A stretch of DNA of 64,000 nucleotides. Origin: Chelatococcus sp. (GTDB lineage Bacteria > Pseudomonadota > Alphaproteobacteria > Rhizobiales > Beijerinckiaceae). Below, one piece after another: positions 22,355 to 30,977 of this stretch. How positions within the stretch are numbered: position 1 is the stretch's first letter; each line of letters starts with the position of its first letter. The DNA is taken from NCBI GenBank assembly GCA_003248805.1, contig QFQY01000022.1, positions 4,319-68,318 on the forward strand. Direction: 5' to 3'. Position numbers and translations under genes: made by a program. The notes beneath the pieces are model-generated. The model had not been told where the DNA came from, searched no databases, and saw only the letters and a list, made by a program, of their open reading frames with translations.

Positions 22355-22372
22355 TGTTTCAAGCTTAAAATA
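22355..22372. promoter_or_regulatory. Palindromic operator candidate, ABC importer operon
   Basis: TGTTTCAAGCTTAAAATA contains the same 16 bases, TTTCAAGCTTAAAATA, as the monooxygenase promoter at 14990-15005, again centred on AAGCTT. It lies 81-98 bases upstream of the binding-protein start on the minus strand. Two such exact AT-rich matches are not expected by chance in DNA of this composition. Confidence 0.65.
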
Positions 22373-22418
22373 TCCGCAAGGGGTGACGGCGGATGAATTT
22401 CGCGGTGCCAGCGAGCGC

Positions 22419-22508
22419 GTCATTCTCGGGCGGCGCATCGCGCCGACCCGAGAAACCCTGCGAGAGTCAGGCTGGATCGAGAGATGGTCGGGACGAGCCC
22501 GACCATGG
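22419..22508. repeat. Degenerate palindromic intergenic repeat
   Basis: GTCATTCTCGGG with a distant CCCGAGAA forms one hairpin and GGTCGGGACGAGCCCGACC forms a second. It lies just past the stop codon of the BMP-type binding-protein gene, in the position of a 3' end-processing or termination element. Confidence 0.65.
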
Positions 22509-22526
22509 CGCGCTCTGCTTCGCGCC

Positions 22527-23609
22527 TCAGGCCTGAACGCCCTCGACATACCAGTCCATCTTGGAGAGCATCTCGTCCGGCGCCTTCTCGCCGGCCTTGA
22601 GCCTGACCTCGCCCTTGATGTCCTTGATCTCTCCGGTGAAGGGGTGGAGCGTGCCGGCGACGATGCCCTTCTGGACCTCTTCGGCGGCGGCGCGGGCGGC
22701 CGGCGTCACGGCGTCGTTGAAGGGCGCGATCTTGACGAAGCCGTCCTTGATGCCGCCCCAGACCGCGCCCGACTTCCAGGTGCCGTCCATCACGTCCTTG
22801 ACGCGCTTGATGTAGTAGCCCGACCAGTCGTCGACGATCGCCGAGAGATGCGCCTTGGGCGCGAACGCCTTCATGTCCGAGGCCTGGCCGAAGGCGAAGA
22901 CGCCGCGCTGCTCCGCCGCCTGCAGGGCTGCGGCCGAGTCTGTGTGCTGCGTGATGATGTCGGCGCCCTGGTCGATCAGCGCCTTGGCGGCGTCGGCCTC
23001 CTTGGCGGGGTCGTACCAGGTCGAGGCCCAGATCACCTTGGTCTTGAAATTGGGGTTCACCTTCCGCGCCGCGAGCGTGAACGCATTGATGCCCATCACC
23101 ACTTCGGGGATCGGGAAGGAGGCGATGTAGCCGGCCTGTCCCGTCTTCGACATGTGCCCGGCGATGGTGCCGATCACGGCGCGGCCCTCATAGAAGCGCG
23201 CATCGTAGGTCGCGACGTTCTCGGCGCGCTGGTAGCCGGTGGCGTGCTCGAACTTGATCTTGGGGAACTGCTTCGCGACCTGGATGGTCGGGTTCATGAA
23301 GCCGAAGGAGGTGGTGAAGATCAGCTGGTTGCCGGCCTGGGCGAGCTGGCGGATGGCGCGCGCCGCGTCCGGCCCCTCGGCGACCTTCTCGATGAAGCTG
23401 GTCTTCACCTTGGCACCGTATTCCTTCTCCAGCGCCTTGCGGCCCTGGTCATGGGTCCAGGTCCAGCCATGGTCGCCGACCGGGCCGACATAGATGAAGC
23501 CGACCCCGAGCGGGGCCTGCGCCTGCGCGCGGCCGCCGATGAGCGGCAGGGCGGCGGCGCTGGCGCCGGCACCGAAGTTGAAGCGGCGGCGGGTGATGAT
23601 CGAGGTCAT
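22527..23609 (-). CDS. BMP-family ABC transporter substrate-binding protein (purine nucleoside/base type)
   Basis: A 360-residue periplasmic protein. The N-terminus MTSIITRRRFNFGAGASAAA has a twin-arginine-like motif and a hydrophobic stretch ending AQAQA. The mature part opens PLGVGFIYVGPVGDHGWTWTHDQG, the characteristic D-x-G-W region of Bmp/Med-type binding proteins that bind purine nucleosides or related ligands. ATG 23609 is preferred over an upstream start because GGAG lies about eight bases before it. It is the last gene of the transport set behind xdhABC, which supports purines as ligand. Confidence 0.9.
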   Translation of the reverse strand: MTSIITRRRFNFGAGASAAALPLIGGRAQAQAPLGVGFIYVGPVGDHGWTWTHDQGRKALEKEYGAKVKTSFIEKVAEGPDAARAIRQLAQAGNQLIFTTSFGFMNPTIQVAKQFPKIKFEHATGYQRAENVATYDARFYEGRAVIGTIAGHMSKTGQAGYIASFPIPEVVMGINAFTLAARKVNPNFKTKVIWASTWYDPAKEADAAKALIDQGADIITQHTDSAAALQAAEQRGVFAFGQASDMKAFAPKAHLSAIVDDWSGYYIKRVKDVMDGTWKSGAVWGGIKDGFVKIAPFNDAVTPAARAAAEEVQKGIVAGTLHPFTGEIKDIKGEVRLKAGEKAPDEMLSKMDWYVEGVQA

Positions 23610-23637
23610 GAAGGTCTCCGCGTCAGGGTTGCCGGCA

Positions 23638-24561
23638 TCACGAGGCCGAGAAGGGCTTTCCGAGGCAGGCCGGCGCATCCTGCCGCCGTCCGCCACGTCC
23701 AAGCGACATCATGGTCAGAACCGCGATCGTCGCAAGATAGGGCGTCATCGCCAGCACCTCCGGCGCGAGCCAGGCGACGCCGGCGGCCTTGAACTGCAGC
23801 TCGGCGGTCATCACCGCGCCGAAGAGATAGGCTCCGAGCAGGAGCCGGCCCGGCCGCCAGGCGGCGAAGACGACGAGCGCGAGCGCGATCCAGCCCCGGC
23901 CCGCGGTCAGGCTGTCGGCCCACATCGGGGTCAGCGCCAGCGAGAAATAGGCCCCGCCGAGCCCCGCCAGCGCCCCGCCGAAGGCGATGGCCGCGTAGCG
24001 GATGGCGATGACCGGATAGCCGATGGCATGGGCCGAGGCGTCGTTCTCGCCGACGGCGCGCAGGATCAGGCCCGGCCTCGTCCGGCGCAGGAACAGGCTC
24101 ACCGCCAGCACCAGCGCCAGGGAGAGATACACCACGACGTCGTGGCCGAACACGGCGCGCAGAAGCGGATGCTCCGACACAGCCGTGGGCAGGAGCGGGC
24201 CGAGCCGCTCGACCGTGCGGCCGACGAAGCCCTGTCCGACCAGCGAGGAGGTGCCGATGCCGAAGATCGTGAGCGCGAGGCCCGTCGCGACCTGATTGGC
24301 CGCGAGCGTCAGCGTCAGCACGGCGAAGATCATGGCGGTGGCGATGCCGGCCAGCGTCGCAGCGATCAGACCCGCCGCAGTGCTGCCGGTCGAGAAGGCG
24401 ACGGCGAAGCCGGCGACCGCTCCGCACAGCATCATGCCTTCCACGCCGAGATTGAGCACGCCGGCCTTCTCGACGACGAGCTCGCCCAGCGCCGCGAGCA
24501 GGATCGGCGTCGAGGCGGCGACCAGCGTCATCAGGATCGAGACGAGGATGGCGGAGGTCAT
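23638..24561 (-). CDS. BMP-type ABC transporter permease (YufQ-like)
   Basis: A 307-residue inner-membrane permease with about nine hydrophobic segments. The segment ALGELVVEKAGVLNLGVEGMML near the N-terminus is the hallmark of the YufQ/NupQ branch that pairs with BMP binding proteins. The start at 24561 places this motif about 20 residues in, as usual; the frame stays open upstream but that stretch is a palindromic repeat and non-coding. The last 20 residues are polar. It lies 28 bases before the binding-protein gene and should form the channel together with the permease at 24725-25789. Confidence 0.92.
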   Translation of the reverse strand: MTSAILVSILMTLVAASTPILLAALGELVVEKAGVLNLGVEGMMLCGAVAGFAVAFSTGSTAAGLIAATLAGIATAMIFAVLTLTLAANQVATGLALTIFGIGTSSLVGQGFVGRTVERLGPLLPTAVSEHPLLRAVFGHDVVVYLSLALVLAVSLFLRRTRPGLILRAVGENDASAHAIGYPVIAIRYAAIAFGGALAGLGGAYFSLALTPMWADSLTAGRGWIALALVVFAAWRPGRLLLGAYLFGAVMTAELQFKAAGVAWLAPEVLAMTPYLATIAVLTMMSLGRGGRRQDAPACLGKPFSAS

Positions 24562-24570
24562 GGCACCCCC

Positions 24571-24703
24571 TCTGTCATTCCGGGGCACTGCGAAGCAGTG
24601 AACCCGGAACCCACGACCGGGCGCGCGTCCGCGATCCAGCGAGAAGGGCTCACCCGGTCGTGGGTTCCGGGTTCTTCGCTGTGCGAAGCCCCGGAATGAC
24701 AGA
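24571..24703. repeat. Palindromic intergenic repeat between the two permease genes
   Basis: Outer arms TCTGTCATTCCGGGG and CCCCGGAATGACAGA pair perfectly. Inner arms GAACCCGGAACCCACGACCGG and CCGGTCGTGGGTTCCGGGTTC also pair. The element fills almost the entire 163-base gap. Confidence 0.85.
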
Positions 24704-24724
24704 GGTCGGTGCCGATCGCGCCCA

Positions 24725-25789
24725 TCACGCCGCCCTCCGCTTCCAGACGATCCGCCAACGCACCAGCACGTCCGTCGCCAGCAGCATGAACAGCAGCAGC
24801 GCCTGAAACATGCCGGTCGCGGCTTGCGGCAGCCGCACGGTCGTCTGCGCGATCTCGCCGCCGACATAGGTCGCGGCCAGCACGACGCCGCCGAAGACGA
24901 TGCCGAGCGGGTGCAGCCGGCCGAGGAAGGCGACGATGATCGCGGTGAAGCCGTAGCCGGTGGGAAATTGCGGCGTCAGCTGCCCGAAGGGCCCGGCCGC
25001 CTCGAAGATGCCGGCGAGCCCGGCCAGGCCGCCGCCGAGCATGAGGGCGGCCCAGGTCGTGCGGCCGGCGTCGAAGCCGCCATGGCGCGCGGCGGCCGGA
25101 GCGAGGCCGGCGACCTTCACCGCATAGCCCGCCATGGTCTTCTCCATCATCGCCCAGGCGAGGAGGGCGATGACGAGCGCCAGCGGAATGCCGAGATGCA
25201 CGAGCGTGCCTTCCAGCACGATCGGCAGCGTCTGTTCGCCGGTGAACATGCGCGTCTGCGGGAAGTTGAAGCCGTCCGGGTCCTTCCACGGTCCACGAAC
25301 GAGAAAATAGAGGAACTGCACCGCGACATAGGTCAGCATCAGGCTGGTCAGGATCTCGCTGACCTGGAGCCGCACGCGCAGCAGCGCCGGGATCGCGGCC
25401 CAGGCCATGCCGCCGAGGATGCCGGCCAGCGCCATGGCCGGCAGGATCCACCAGCCGGTCATCTCATAGGTCGCGAGCGCGACGCCCGTGCCGGCGATGG
25501 CGCCGGCGATGTACTGCCCCTCCGCGCCGATGTTCCAGACATTGGCCCGGAAGCCGACCGCGAGCCCCAGCGCGATCATGACGAGGGGCGCGGCCTTGAC
25601 GCCGAGATCGCCCCAGCGATGCGGTTCCAGGAAGGGCGTCAGGAAGATGTCGCCGACGGCGTGGAAGCCGTCATAGCCCATGGCGAAGAAGACGATCATG
25701 CCGATCGCCATCGTCAGCCCGATCGCGATCAGAGGGCTCAGCCACAGCATCGGCGTGCTGGGTTCGCGTCGGCGGCGCCATTCAAGCAT
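24725..25789 (-). CDS. BMP-type ABC transporter permease (YufP-like)
   Basis: A 354-residue inner-membrane permease with about nine to ten hydrophobic segments. The conserved segments AAPLVMIALGLAVGFRANVWNIGAEGQY and LRVRLQVSEILTSLMLTYVAV identify the YufP/NupP branch. It begins with a basic cytoplasmic tail, MLEWRRRREPS, then a first helix. It partners the YufQ-like permease and the double ATPase encoded upstream, separated from the latter by about 209 bases holding another palindromic repeat. Part of the purine-linked minus-strand gene set. Confidence 0.92.
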   Translation of the reverse strand: MLEWRRRREPSTPMLWLSPLIAIGLTMAIGMIVFFAMGYDGFHAVGDIFLTPFLEPHRWGDLGVKAAPLVMIALGLAVGFRANVWNIGAEGQYIAGAIAGTGVALATYEMTGWWILPAMALAGILGGMAWAAIPALLRVRLQVSEILTSLMLTYVAVQFLYFLVRGPWKDPDGFNFPQTRMFTGEQTLPIVLEGTLVHLGIPLALVIALLAWAMMEKTMAGYAVKVAGLAPAAARHGGFDAGRTTWAALMLGGGLAGLAGIFEAAGPFGQLTPQFPTGYGFTAIIVAFLGRLHPLGIVFGGVVLAATYVGGEIAQTTVRLPQAATGMFQALLLFMLLATDVLVRWRIVWKRRAA

Positions 25790-25823
25790 GGGCGCTGGCT
25801 CCGTCGGCGGCGGGAAAGGGCGC

Positions 25824-25972
25824 CTCCCTTCCCCCTTGTGGGGAAGGGTAGGGGGATGGGGGTGGCTCCGCGTGGTGAACGGGAGCCGGTATGCGCGCAG
25901 GAGCGAAGGCTATGGGCAGCGTGCTTTGACTTTTCGACCCCCACCCCTTCCCCTCCCCACAAGGGGGAGGGG
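25824..25972. repeat. Long-armed palindromic repeat between ATPase and permease genes
   Basis: Left arm CCCTTCCCCCTTGTGGGGAA plus GGGGGATGGGGGTGG, right arm CCCCCACCCCTTCCCC plus CCCCACAAGGGGGAGGGG. The arms are about 70 bases apart. A different family from the GTCAT-type repeats nearby. Confidence 0.75.
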
Positions 25973-25998
25973 TATGCCCGTGCGGTTCATGTGCGAGA

Positions 25999-27528
25999 TC
26001 AAGCATGGGCGGTCTCGCCATGAACCCCGCCCATCATCAGGCCGATCTCGTCGATGCCGAGGCCGGCCACCGGGCGGGGTGCCGAGAGCCGCCCCTCGTT
26101 GATGACGCAGAGCCGGTCGGAAAGCTCCAGCAACTCGTCGAGGTCCTGCGAGATGACCACCACGGCAGAGCCCTTCCCGGCGAGGTCGACGAGTTCCTGC
26201 CGGATGGCTGCGGCGGCGCCGGCGTCGACCCCCCAGGTCGGTTGAGAGACCACGAGCACGGCCGGCTGCTGCCCGATCTCGCGCCCCATGATGAACTTCT
26301 GCAGATTGCCGCCGGAGAGCGACCGCGCGAGCGCCCCGCCGCCGGTCGTGCGCACGTCGAAGCGCTTGATCACGGCGTCGGTGAACTGTTCGACGGCGCT
26401 GCCGGCGATGATGCCGAGCGGCGCCAGCGGCAGGCGGTGGCGCGCGGTCAGCAGGCTGTTCTCGGCCAGCGAGAAATCGGGCACGGCGGCGTGGCCGTTG
26501 CGCTCCTCGGGCACGCAGCAGAGCCCGGACGAGCGGCGCGCGCCGGCACCCTCCAGCCCGATCGCGCGGCCGTCGAGCAGGATCGCGCCGGCCTCGCCGG
26601 CCAGCCGCTCGCCCGAGAGCGCGGTGAGAAGTTCCGCCTGGCCATTGCCGGCGACGCCCGCAATGCCGAGGATTTCCCCCGCGCGCGCCTCGAAGGACAC
26701 CGCCTCGAGGTCGGTGCCGAAGGGTGGTTCGCCCGGCAGCGTGAGCCCGCTGACCGCCAGTCGCGCGGCGCCGGCCTCCGTCGAAGCCCGGTGCTCGATC
26801 TGGCGCAGCTCCGCGCCGATCATCAGCTCTGCCATGCGCTTGGTGGTCTCGCGCTTCGGGTCGCAGGTCGCGACGACCTTTCCGCCGCGCAGGATGGTCG
26901 CGGCCTCGCAGAGCGCTTTGATCTCGTGGAGCTTGTGCGAGATGTAGAGGATCGCGCAGCCCTCCGACGCGATCTGGCGCAGCGTCCCGAAGAGCTTGTC
27001 GACCTCCTGCGGCGTCAGCACGGAGGTCGGCTCGTCCATGATGAGAAGCTTCGGCCTCTGCAGCAGGCAACGGACGATCTCGATGCGCTGGCGCTCGCCG
27101 ACCGAGAGCGTATGCACCTCGCGCTCCGGATCGAGCGGCAGCGAATAGCTGTCGAGGATCGCGGCGACGCGGGCTTTCAGTTCCTCGCGGTCCACCGCCT
27201 CGTCGAGGCCGAGCGCGATGTTCTCGATCACCGTCATCGCGTCGAACAGCGAAAAATGCTGGAACACCATGCCGATGCCGAGCCGGCGCGCAGCCTTGGG
27301 CGAGGGGATCGCGATCGGCGTCCCGTTCCAGGCGATCACGCCGGAATCGGCCTGCTGCACGCCGTAGATGATCTTCACCAGCGTCGACTTTCCGGCGCCG
27401 TTCTCGCCGAGCAGGGCATGAATCTCGCCGGGCCGGACGCTGAGGCTGATGTCCTCGTTAGCCTTCACCCCCGGAAAGCTCTTGGAGATGCCGGACAGAG
27501 CCAGGCGTGGAATCGTCGGAGAGATCAT
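25999..27528 (-). CDS. BMP-type ABC transporter double ATP-binding protein
   Basis: A 509-residue fusion of two ABC domains. Domain 1 has Walker A GENGAGKST, signature LSVGERQRIEIVRCL and Walker B LIMDEPTSVLTP. Domain 2 has the degenerate P-loop GVAGNGQAELL, signature LSGGNLQKFIMGREI and Walker B-like VLVVSQPTWGVD lacking the catalytic glutamate. This half-active design is normal for nucleoside (YufO/NupO) and CUT2 sugar importers. The start at 27528 gives MISPTIPRLALSGISKSFPG. A palindromic repeat ends just two bases upstream of that ATG, so the repeat forms the leader and its GAGGG may act in ribosome binding. Confidence 0.92.
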   Translation of the reverse strand: MISPTIPRLALSGISKSFPGVKANEDISLSVRPGEIHALLGENGAGKSTLVKIIYGVQQADSGVIAWNGTPIAIPSPKAARRLGIGMVFQHFSLFDAMTVIENIALGLDEAVDREELKARVAAILDSYSLPLDPEREVHTLSVGERQRIEIVRCLLQRPKLLIMDEPTSVLTPQEVDKLFGTLRQIASEGCAILYISHKLHEIKALCEAATILRGGKVVATCDPKRETTKRMAELMIGAELRQIEHRASTEAGAARLAVSGLTLPGEPPFGTDLEAVSFEARAGEILGIAGVAGNGQAELLTALSGERLAGEAGAILLDGRAIGLEGAGARRSSGLCCVPEERNGHAAVPDFSLAENSLLTARHRLPLAPLGIIAGSAVEQFTDAVIKRFDVRTTGGGALARSLSGGNLQKFIMGREIGQQPAVLVVSQPTWGVDAGAAAAIRQELVDLAGKGSAVVVISQDLDELLELSDRLCVINEGRLSAPRPVAGLGIDEIGLMMGGVHGETAHA

Positions 27529-27530
27529 CG

Positions 27531-27645
27531 AGCCCTCATCCTGAGGAGCGTCGCAGGCGCGTCTCGAAGGATGCTCCAGTTGTTTCGGGGGCCTTCTGGA
27601 CCATCCTTCGAGACGCCGCTGACGCGGCTCCTCAGGATGAGGGCT
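27531..27645. repeat. Palindromic repeat abutting the ATPase start codon
   Basis: Arms AGCCCTCATCCTGAGGAGCG and GGCTCCTCAGGATGAGGGCT at the ends, with inner arms GCGTCTCGAAGGATG and CATCCTTCGAGACGC. It spans almost all of the gap between xdhC and the ATPase gene. The same family as 57019-57067 and, in decayed form, 49747-49796. Confidence 0.85.
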
Positions 27646-27670
27646 TTGCCTTGATGCCGGCCCTCCGCGC

Positions 27671-28507
27671 TCATGCCCCTGCCGTCTCCCCAGCCACCGA
27701 AACCGTCCGCCGCTCCCCAAGCAAGCAACGCACCAGCTCGGCCGCCGTCAAGGCGGCGATCACCTCGGGGCGCTTGTCGTCCACATCGTCGCCGCCGATC
27801 GGGCAGGTGAGGCGGGCCAACGCCTCCCGCCGGCCGCCGTCGCGCAGAAAGCCGGCCACGAAGCGTCCGCGCTTGGTCGCCGAGCCGATCATCCCGACGT
27901 AAGATCCGTCGCCGCGCGCCAGAGCAGCCTCCGCCAGCCGGTAGTCGAGCGCGTGGCTGTGGCTCAGGATGACGAAAGCGGTGCCCGGGCGAGCCTCCTC
28001 GACGGCGCCGACTGGGTCGGCCATGCGCAGGCAGGAGATCGCGGCGGGCAGGCCGTCTAGCACGCCGTCGCGGTCGTCGATCAGCGTCGTCGCAAAGGGC
28101 AGGGGAGCGAGCGCCCGCGCCAGCGCCCGGCCGGTATGGCCCGCGCCGAAGATCAGGATGGTGGGGCGGGCGGCCAGCTCGGCCTTGTCCCGCGCCGTCA
28201 GCATCGCGATGTCGACCGCCCGGGCTCGCTTCAGGACGACCCGCACCCGACCGCCGCAGCACTGCCCCATCTGCGGGCCGAGCGGGATGTCGAGGGCGCG
28301 TTCGTGAAGCCCGCCGGCCAGCATCTCGCGGGCGGTGTCGATGCAATGGAATTCGAGCTGCCCGCCGCCGATGGTCCCGGCCATCTCCTGCGCGGACACC
28401 GCCATCGTCGCGCCGGCCTCGCGCGGGGTCGAGCCCTCGGCGCGCTCGATCCGGACGAGGATGGTGCCACGCTCGGCGTGGCGGGAGAGGAAGGCGGCGA
28501 GGCTCAT
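27671..28507 (-). CDS. xdhC: Xanthine dehydrogenase maturation chaperone XdhC
   Basis: A 278-residue cytoplasmic protein. The N-terminal XdhC/CoxI domain contains RAEGSTPREAGATMAV and GTIGGGQLE, and MGQCCGGRV follows with the Cys pair that is thought to hold molybdenum cofactor. The C-terminal Rossmann-like domain has LIFGAGHTGRALARAL. XdhC receives molybdopterin, promotes its sulfuration and inserts it into XdhB. It follows xdhB by 112 bases, a gap filled largely by a perfect palindromic repeat. The last 10 residues are Ala/Gly-rich. Confidence 0.94.
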   Translation of the reverse strand: MSLAAFLSRHAERGTILVRIERAEGSTPREAGATMAVSAQEMAGTIGGGQLEFHCIDTAREMLAGGLHERALDIPLGPQMGQCCGGRVRVVLKRARAVDIAMLTARDKAELAARPTILIFGAGHTGRALARALAPLPFATTLIDDRDGVLDGLPAAISCLRMADPVGAVEEARPGTAFVILSHSHALDYRLAEAALARGDGSYVGMIGSATKRGRFVAGFLRDGGRREALARLTCPIGGDDVDDKRPEVIAALTAAELVRCLLGERRTVSVAGETAGA

Positions 28508-28531
28508 GTGCTGCCTCCTTCCTCGCGCCCG

Positions 28532-28612
28532 TCATTGCGAGCGCAGCGAAGCAATCCAGGGGTGGCAGAGCGCAGCGCTTGTCTGGATTGCTTCGCTGCG
28601 CTCGCAATGACG
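28532..28612. repeat. Perfect 29-base-pair palindromic repeat between xdhB and xdhC
   Basis: Left arm 28532-28560 starts GTCATTGCGAGCGCAGCGAA and ends AATCCAG; right arm 28584-28612 starts CTGGATTGCTTCGCTGCGCT and ends GCAATGAC. All 29 bases pair, with a 23-base loop. The same family as 31472-31571 and 39836-39914. Confidence 0.9.
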
Positions 28613-28619
28613 AAGAGTG

Positions 28620-30977
28620 TCATCGCCCCACCTCCGCCCGCACCCGCTCTACTGCCGCCAGCACGCGCTCGGGCGTGGCCGGCGCGTCGAGCCGTGGGCA
28701 GACGCGATGCCCGCCCACGCTCGCGACCGCATCCGACAGCGCGTGCAGAACCGAGATCGCCAGCATCAGAGGCGGCTCGCCGACCGCCTTGGACCGGTGG
28801 ATCGTCGCCTCGCGGTTCGGCGCGTTCTCCAGAAGCTCCACATTGCAGATGCGTGGCCGGTCGGAGGCGACGGGGATCTTGTAGGTCGAGGGCGCATGCG
28901 TGCGCAGCCGGCCCTTCGCGTCCCAGACCAGCTCCTCGGTGGTGAGCCAGCCCATGCCCTGCACGAAGCCGCCCTCGATCTGGCCCTTGTCGATGGCCGG
29001 GTTCAGCGAAGTGCCGCAATCATGCAGGATATCGACGCGCTCGACCCGGTATTCGCCGGTCAGCGTGTCGATGGCGACCTCGGCCGCCGCGGCGCCATAG
29101 GCGAAATAGTAGAAGGGATGGCCCCGGCCGGCCTTGCGGTCCCAATGGATCCTGGGCGTGGCGTAGAAGCCCGTCGCCGAGAGCTGGACACGCGCCATAT
29201 AGGCGGCCTGCACCAGCTCCCGGAACGCGATCTCGCGAGCACCGACCTTCACCGCGCCCTGCCGGAAGGCGATCTCCTCCGGCTGCACCTGCCAGTGCCG
29301 CGCGGCGAACTCCGTCAGTCGCGCCTTGATCGCCTCGCAGGCGTCGAGCGCCGCCATGCCGTTGAGGTCGGAGCCGGAGGAGGCGGCGGTCGCCGAGGTG
29401 TTGGGCACCTTGCCGGTCGTCGTGGCGGTGATCTTGACCTGGTCCAGCCCGATGCCGAAGGCCTGAGCCACCACCTGCGCGACCTTGATATAGAGCCCCT
29501 GGCCCATTTCGGTGCCGCCATGGTTCAGCGCGACCGTGCCGTCCGTGTAGACATGCACCAGCGCCCCCGCCTGGTTGAACCATGTCGCGGTGAAGGAGAT
29601 GCCGAACTTGACCGGGGTGAGCGCGATGCCGCGCTTGATGACGGGGCTGGTCTCGTTGAAGGCGCGGATCGCCTGCTGTCGCGCGCCGTAGTCGCAGCGC
29701 CGTTCCAGCGTCGCCATCACCTCGCCCGCGATATTGTCCTCCACGGTCTGGTGATAGGGCGTCAGGTCCCGGCCGATTCCGCCATAGAGATTGCGCTTGC
29801 GGACCTCCAGCGGGTCGAGCCCGGTCGCATAGGCCACCTCCTCGATGAAGCGTTCGGCGCCGACCATGCCTTGCGGGCCGCCGAAGCCGCGAAAGGCGGT
29901 GTTGGAGCAGGTATGGGTGCGCAGCGGCTCCGAGCGGCCGCGCACCGCCGGGTAGAAGTAGCAATTGTCCATGTGGAAGAGGGCGCGGTCGGTAACCGGT
30001 CCCGAGAGGTCGGCGTTCCAGCCGCAGCGCGCGGCATAGACGGCATCGACCGCGAGGATATGGCCGTCGTCGTCGAAGCCGATCTGGTAGTCGACCACGA
30101 AGTCGTGGCGCTTGCCGGTGATCGCCATGTCGTCGTCGCGGTCGGGCCTGAGCTTCACCGGCCGCCCGAGCGCCTTGGCGGCCAGTGCCGCGACGCAGGC
30201 GAAGAGATTGGCCTGGGTCTCCTTGCCGCCGAAGCCGCCACCCATGCGCCTGACCTCGACCGTCACGGCATGCGCGCCGACGCCGAGCACGGCCGAGACC
30301 ATGTGCTGGACTTCGCTCGGATGCTGGGTCGAGACCATCACCAGCACGTCCTCGTCCTCGCCCGGAATGGCGAGCGCGATCTGGCTTTCGAGGTAGAAAT
30401 GCTCCTGCCCGCCGATCGCCATCGAGCCCGTCAGGCGGCGCGGGCTGGCGGCCATCGCCGCCGCGACGTCGCCGCGCTCGAGCTTCAACGGGTCGGTGAC
30501 GAGCGCGCCGCCGGCGGCGCGCGCGGCGGCTACGTCGAGGATCGGCGCCGCCTCCTGGTACTGCGCTTTCGCCAGCAGGGCGGCACGTCGGGCCGCGTCG
30601 CGGGTCTCGGCGACCACGGCGAAGAGCGGCTGGCCGTGGAACAGAATCGCGTCCGTCGCGAAGAGCGGCTCGTCGTGCCGATGCGTCGAGGAGATGTCGT
30701 TGGCGCCGGGAATGTCGGCTGCCGTCAGCACCGCGAGCACGCCGGGCGCGGCGCGCACCGCATCGAGATCGAGCGAAACCAGCCTGCCATGCGCGATTCC
30801 GCTCAGGCCGAGATAGGCATGGACCAGCCCCTCCGGGGCGGCGACGTCGTCGATATAGGCCGCTTCGCCCGCGACGTGCTTGGGCGCGGAATCGTGGATG
30901 CGCGCCACGCCGACCGGGCCCGCGCCGGGCTGCATCGAGCCGGTCTGCATGTCGAGGCCTCGTCCCGCGTCAGCCAT
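28620..30977 (-). CDS. xdhB: Xanthine dehydrogenase molybdopterin-binding subunit
   Basis: A 785-residue catalytic subunit. The N-terminal a/b hammerhead domain contains AYIDDVAAPEGLVHAYLGLS. The molybdopterin part has the conserved GGGFGGKE, AFRGFGGPQGM and GGTEMGQGLY, and ends with the GEPPLMLAIS segment that carries the active-site glutamate. It oxidises hypoxanthine and xanthine, passing electrons to the iron-sulfur and FAD subunit XdhA. It overlaps xdhA by eight bases, consistent with coupled translation. Length and all key motifs are as expected. Confidence 0.95.
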   Translation of the reverse strand: MADAGRGLDMQTGSMQPGAGPVGVARIHDSAPKHVAGEAAYIDDVAAPEGLVHAYLGLSGIAHGRLVSLDLDAVRAAPGVLAVLTAADIPGANDISSTHRHDEPLFATDAILFHGQPLFAVVAETRDAARRAALLAKAQYQEAAPILDVAAARAAGGALVTDPLKLERGDVAAAMAASPRRLTGSMAIGGQEHFYLESQIALAIPGEDEDVLVMVSTQHPSEVQHMVSAVLGVGAHAVTVEVRRMGGGFGGKETQANLFACVAALAAKALGRPVKLRPDRDDDMAITGKRHDFVVDYQIGFDDDGHILAVDAVYAARCGWNADLSGPVTDRALFHMDNCYFYPAVRGRSEPLRTHTCSNTAFRGFGGPQGMVGAERFIEEVAYATGLDPLEVRKRNLYGGIGRDLTPYHQTVEDNIAGEVMATLERRCDYGARQQAIRAFNETSPVIKRGIALTPVKFGISFTATWFNQAGALVHVYTDGTVALNHGGTEMGQGLYIKVAQVVAQAFGIGLDQVKITATTTGKVPNTSATAASSGSDLNGMAALDACEAIKARLTEFAARHWQVQPEEIAFRQGAVKVGAREIAFRELVQAAYMARVQLSATGFYATPRIHWDRKAGRGHPFYYFAYGAAAAEVAIDTLTGEYRVERVDILHDCGTSLNPAIDKGQIEGGFVQGMGWLTTEELVWDAKGRLRTHAPSTYKIPVASDRPRICNVELLENAPNREATIHRSKAVGEPPLMLAISVLHALSDAVASVGGHRVCPRLDAPATPERVLAAVERVRAEVGR

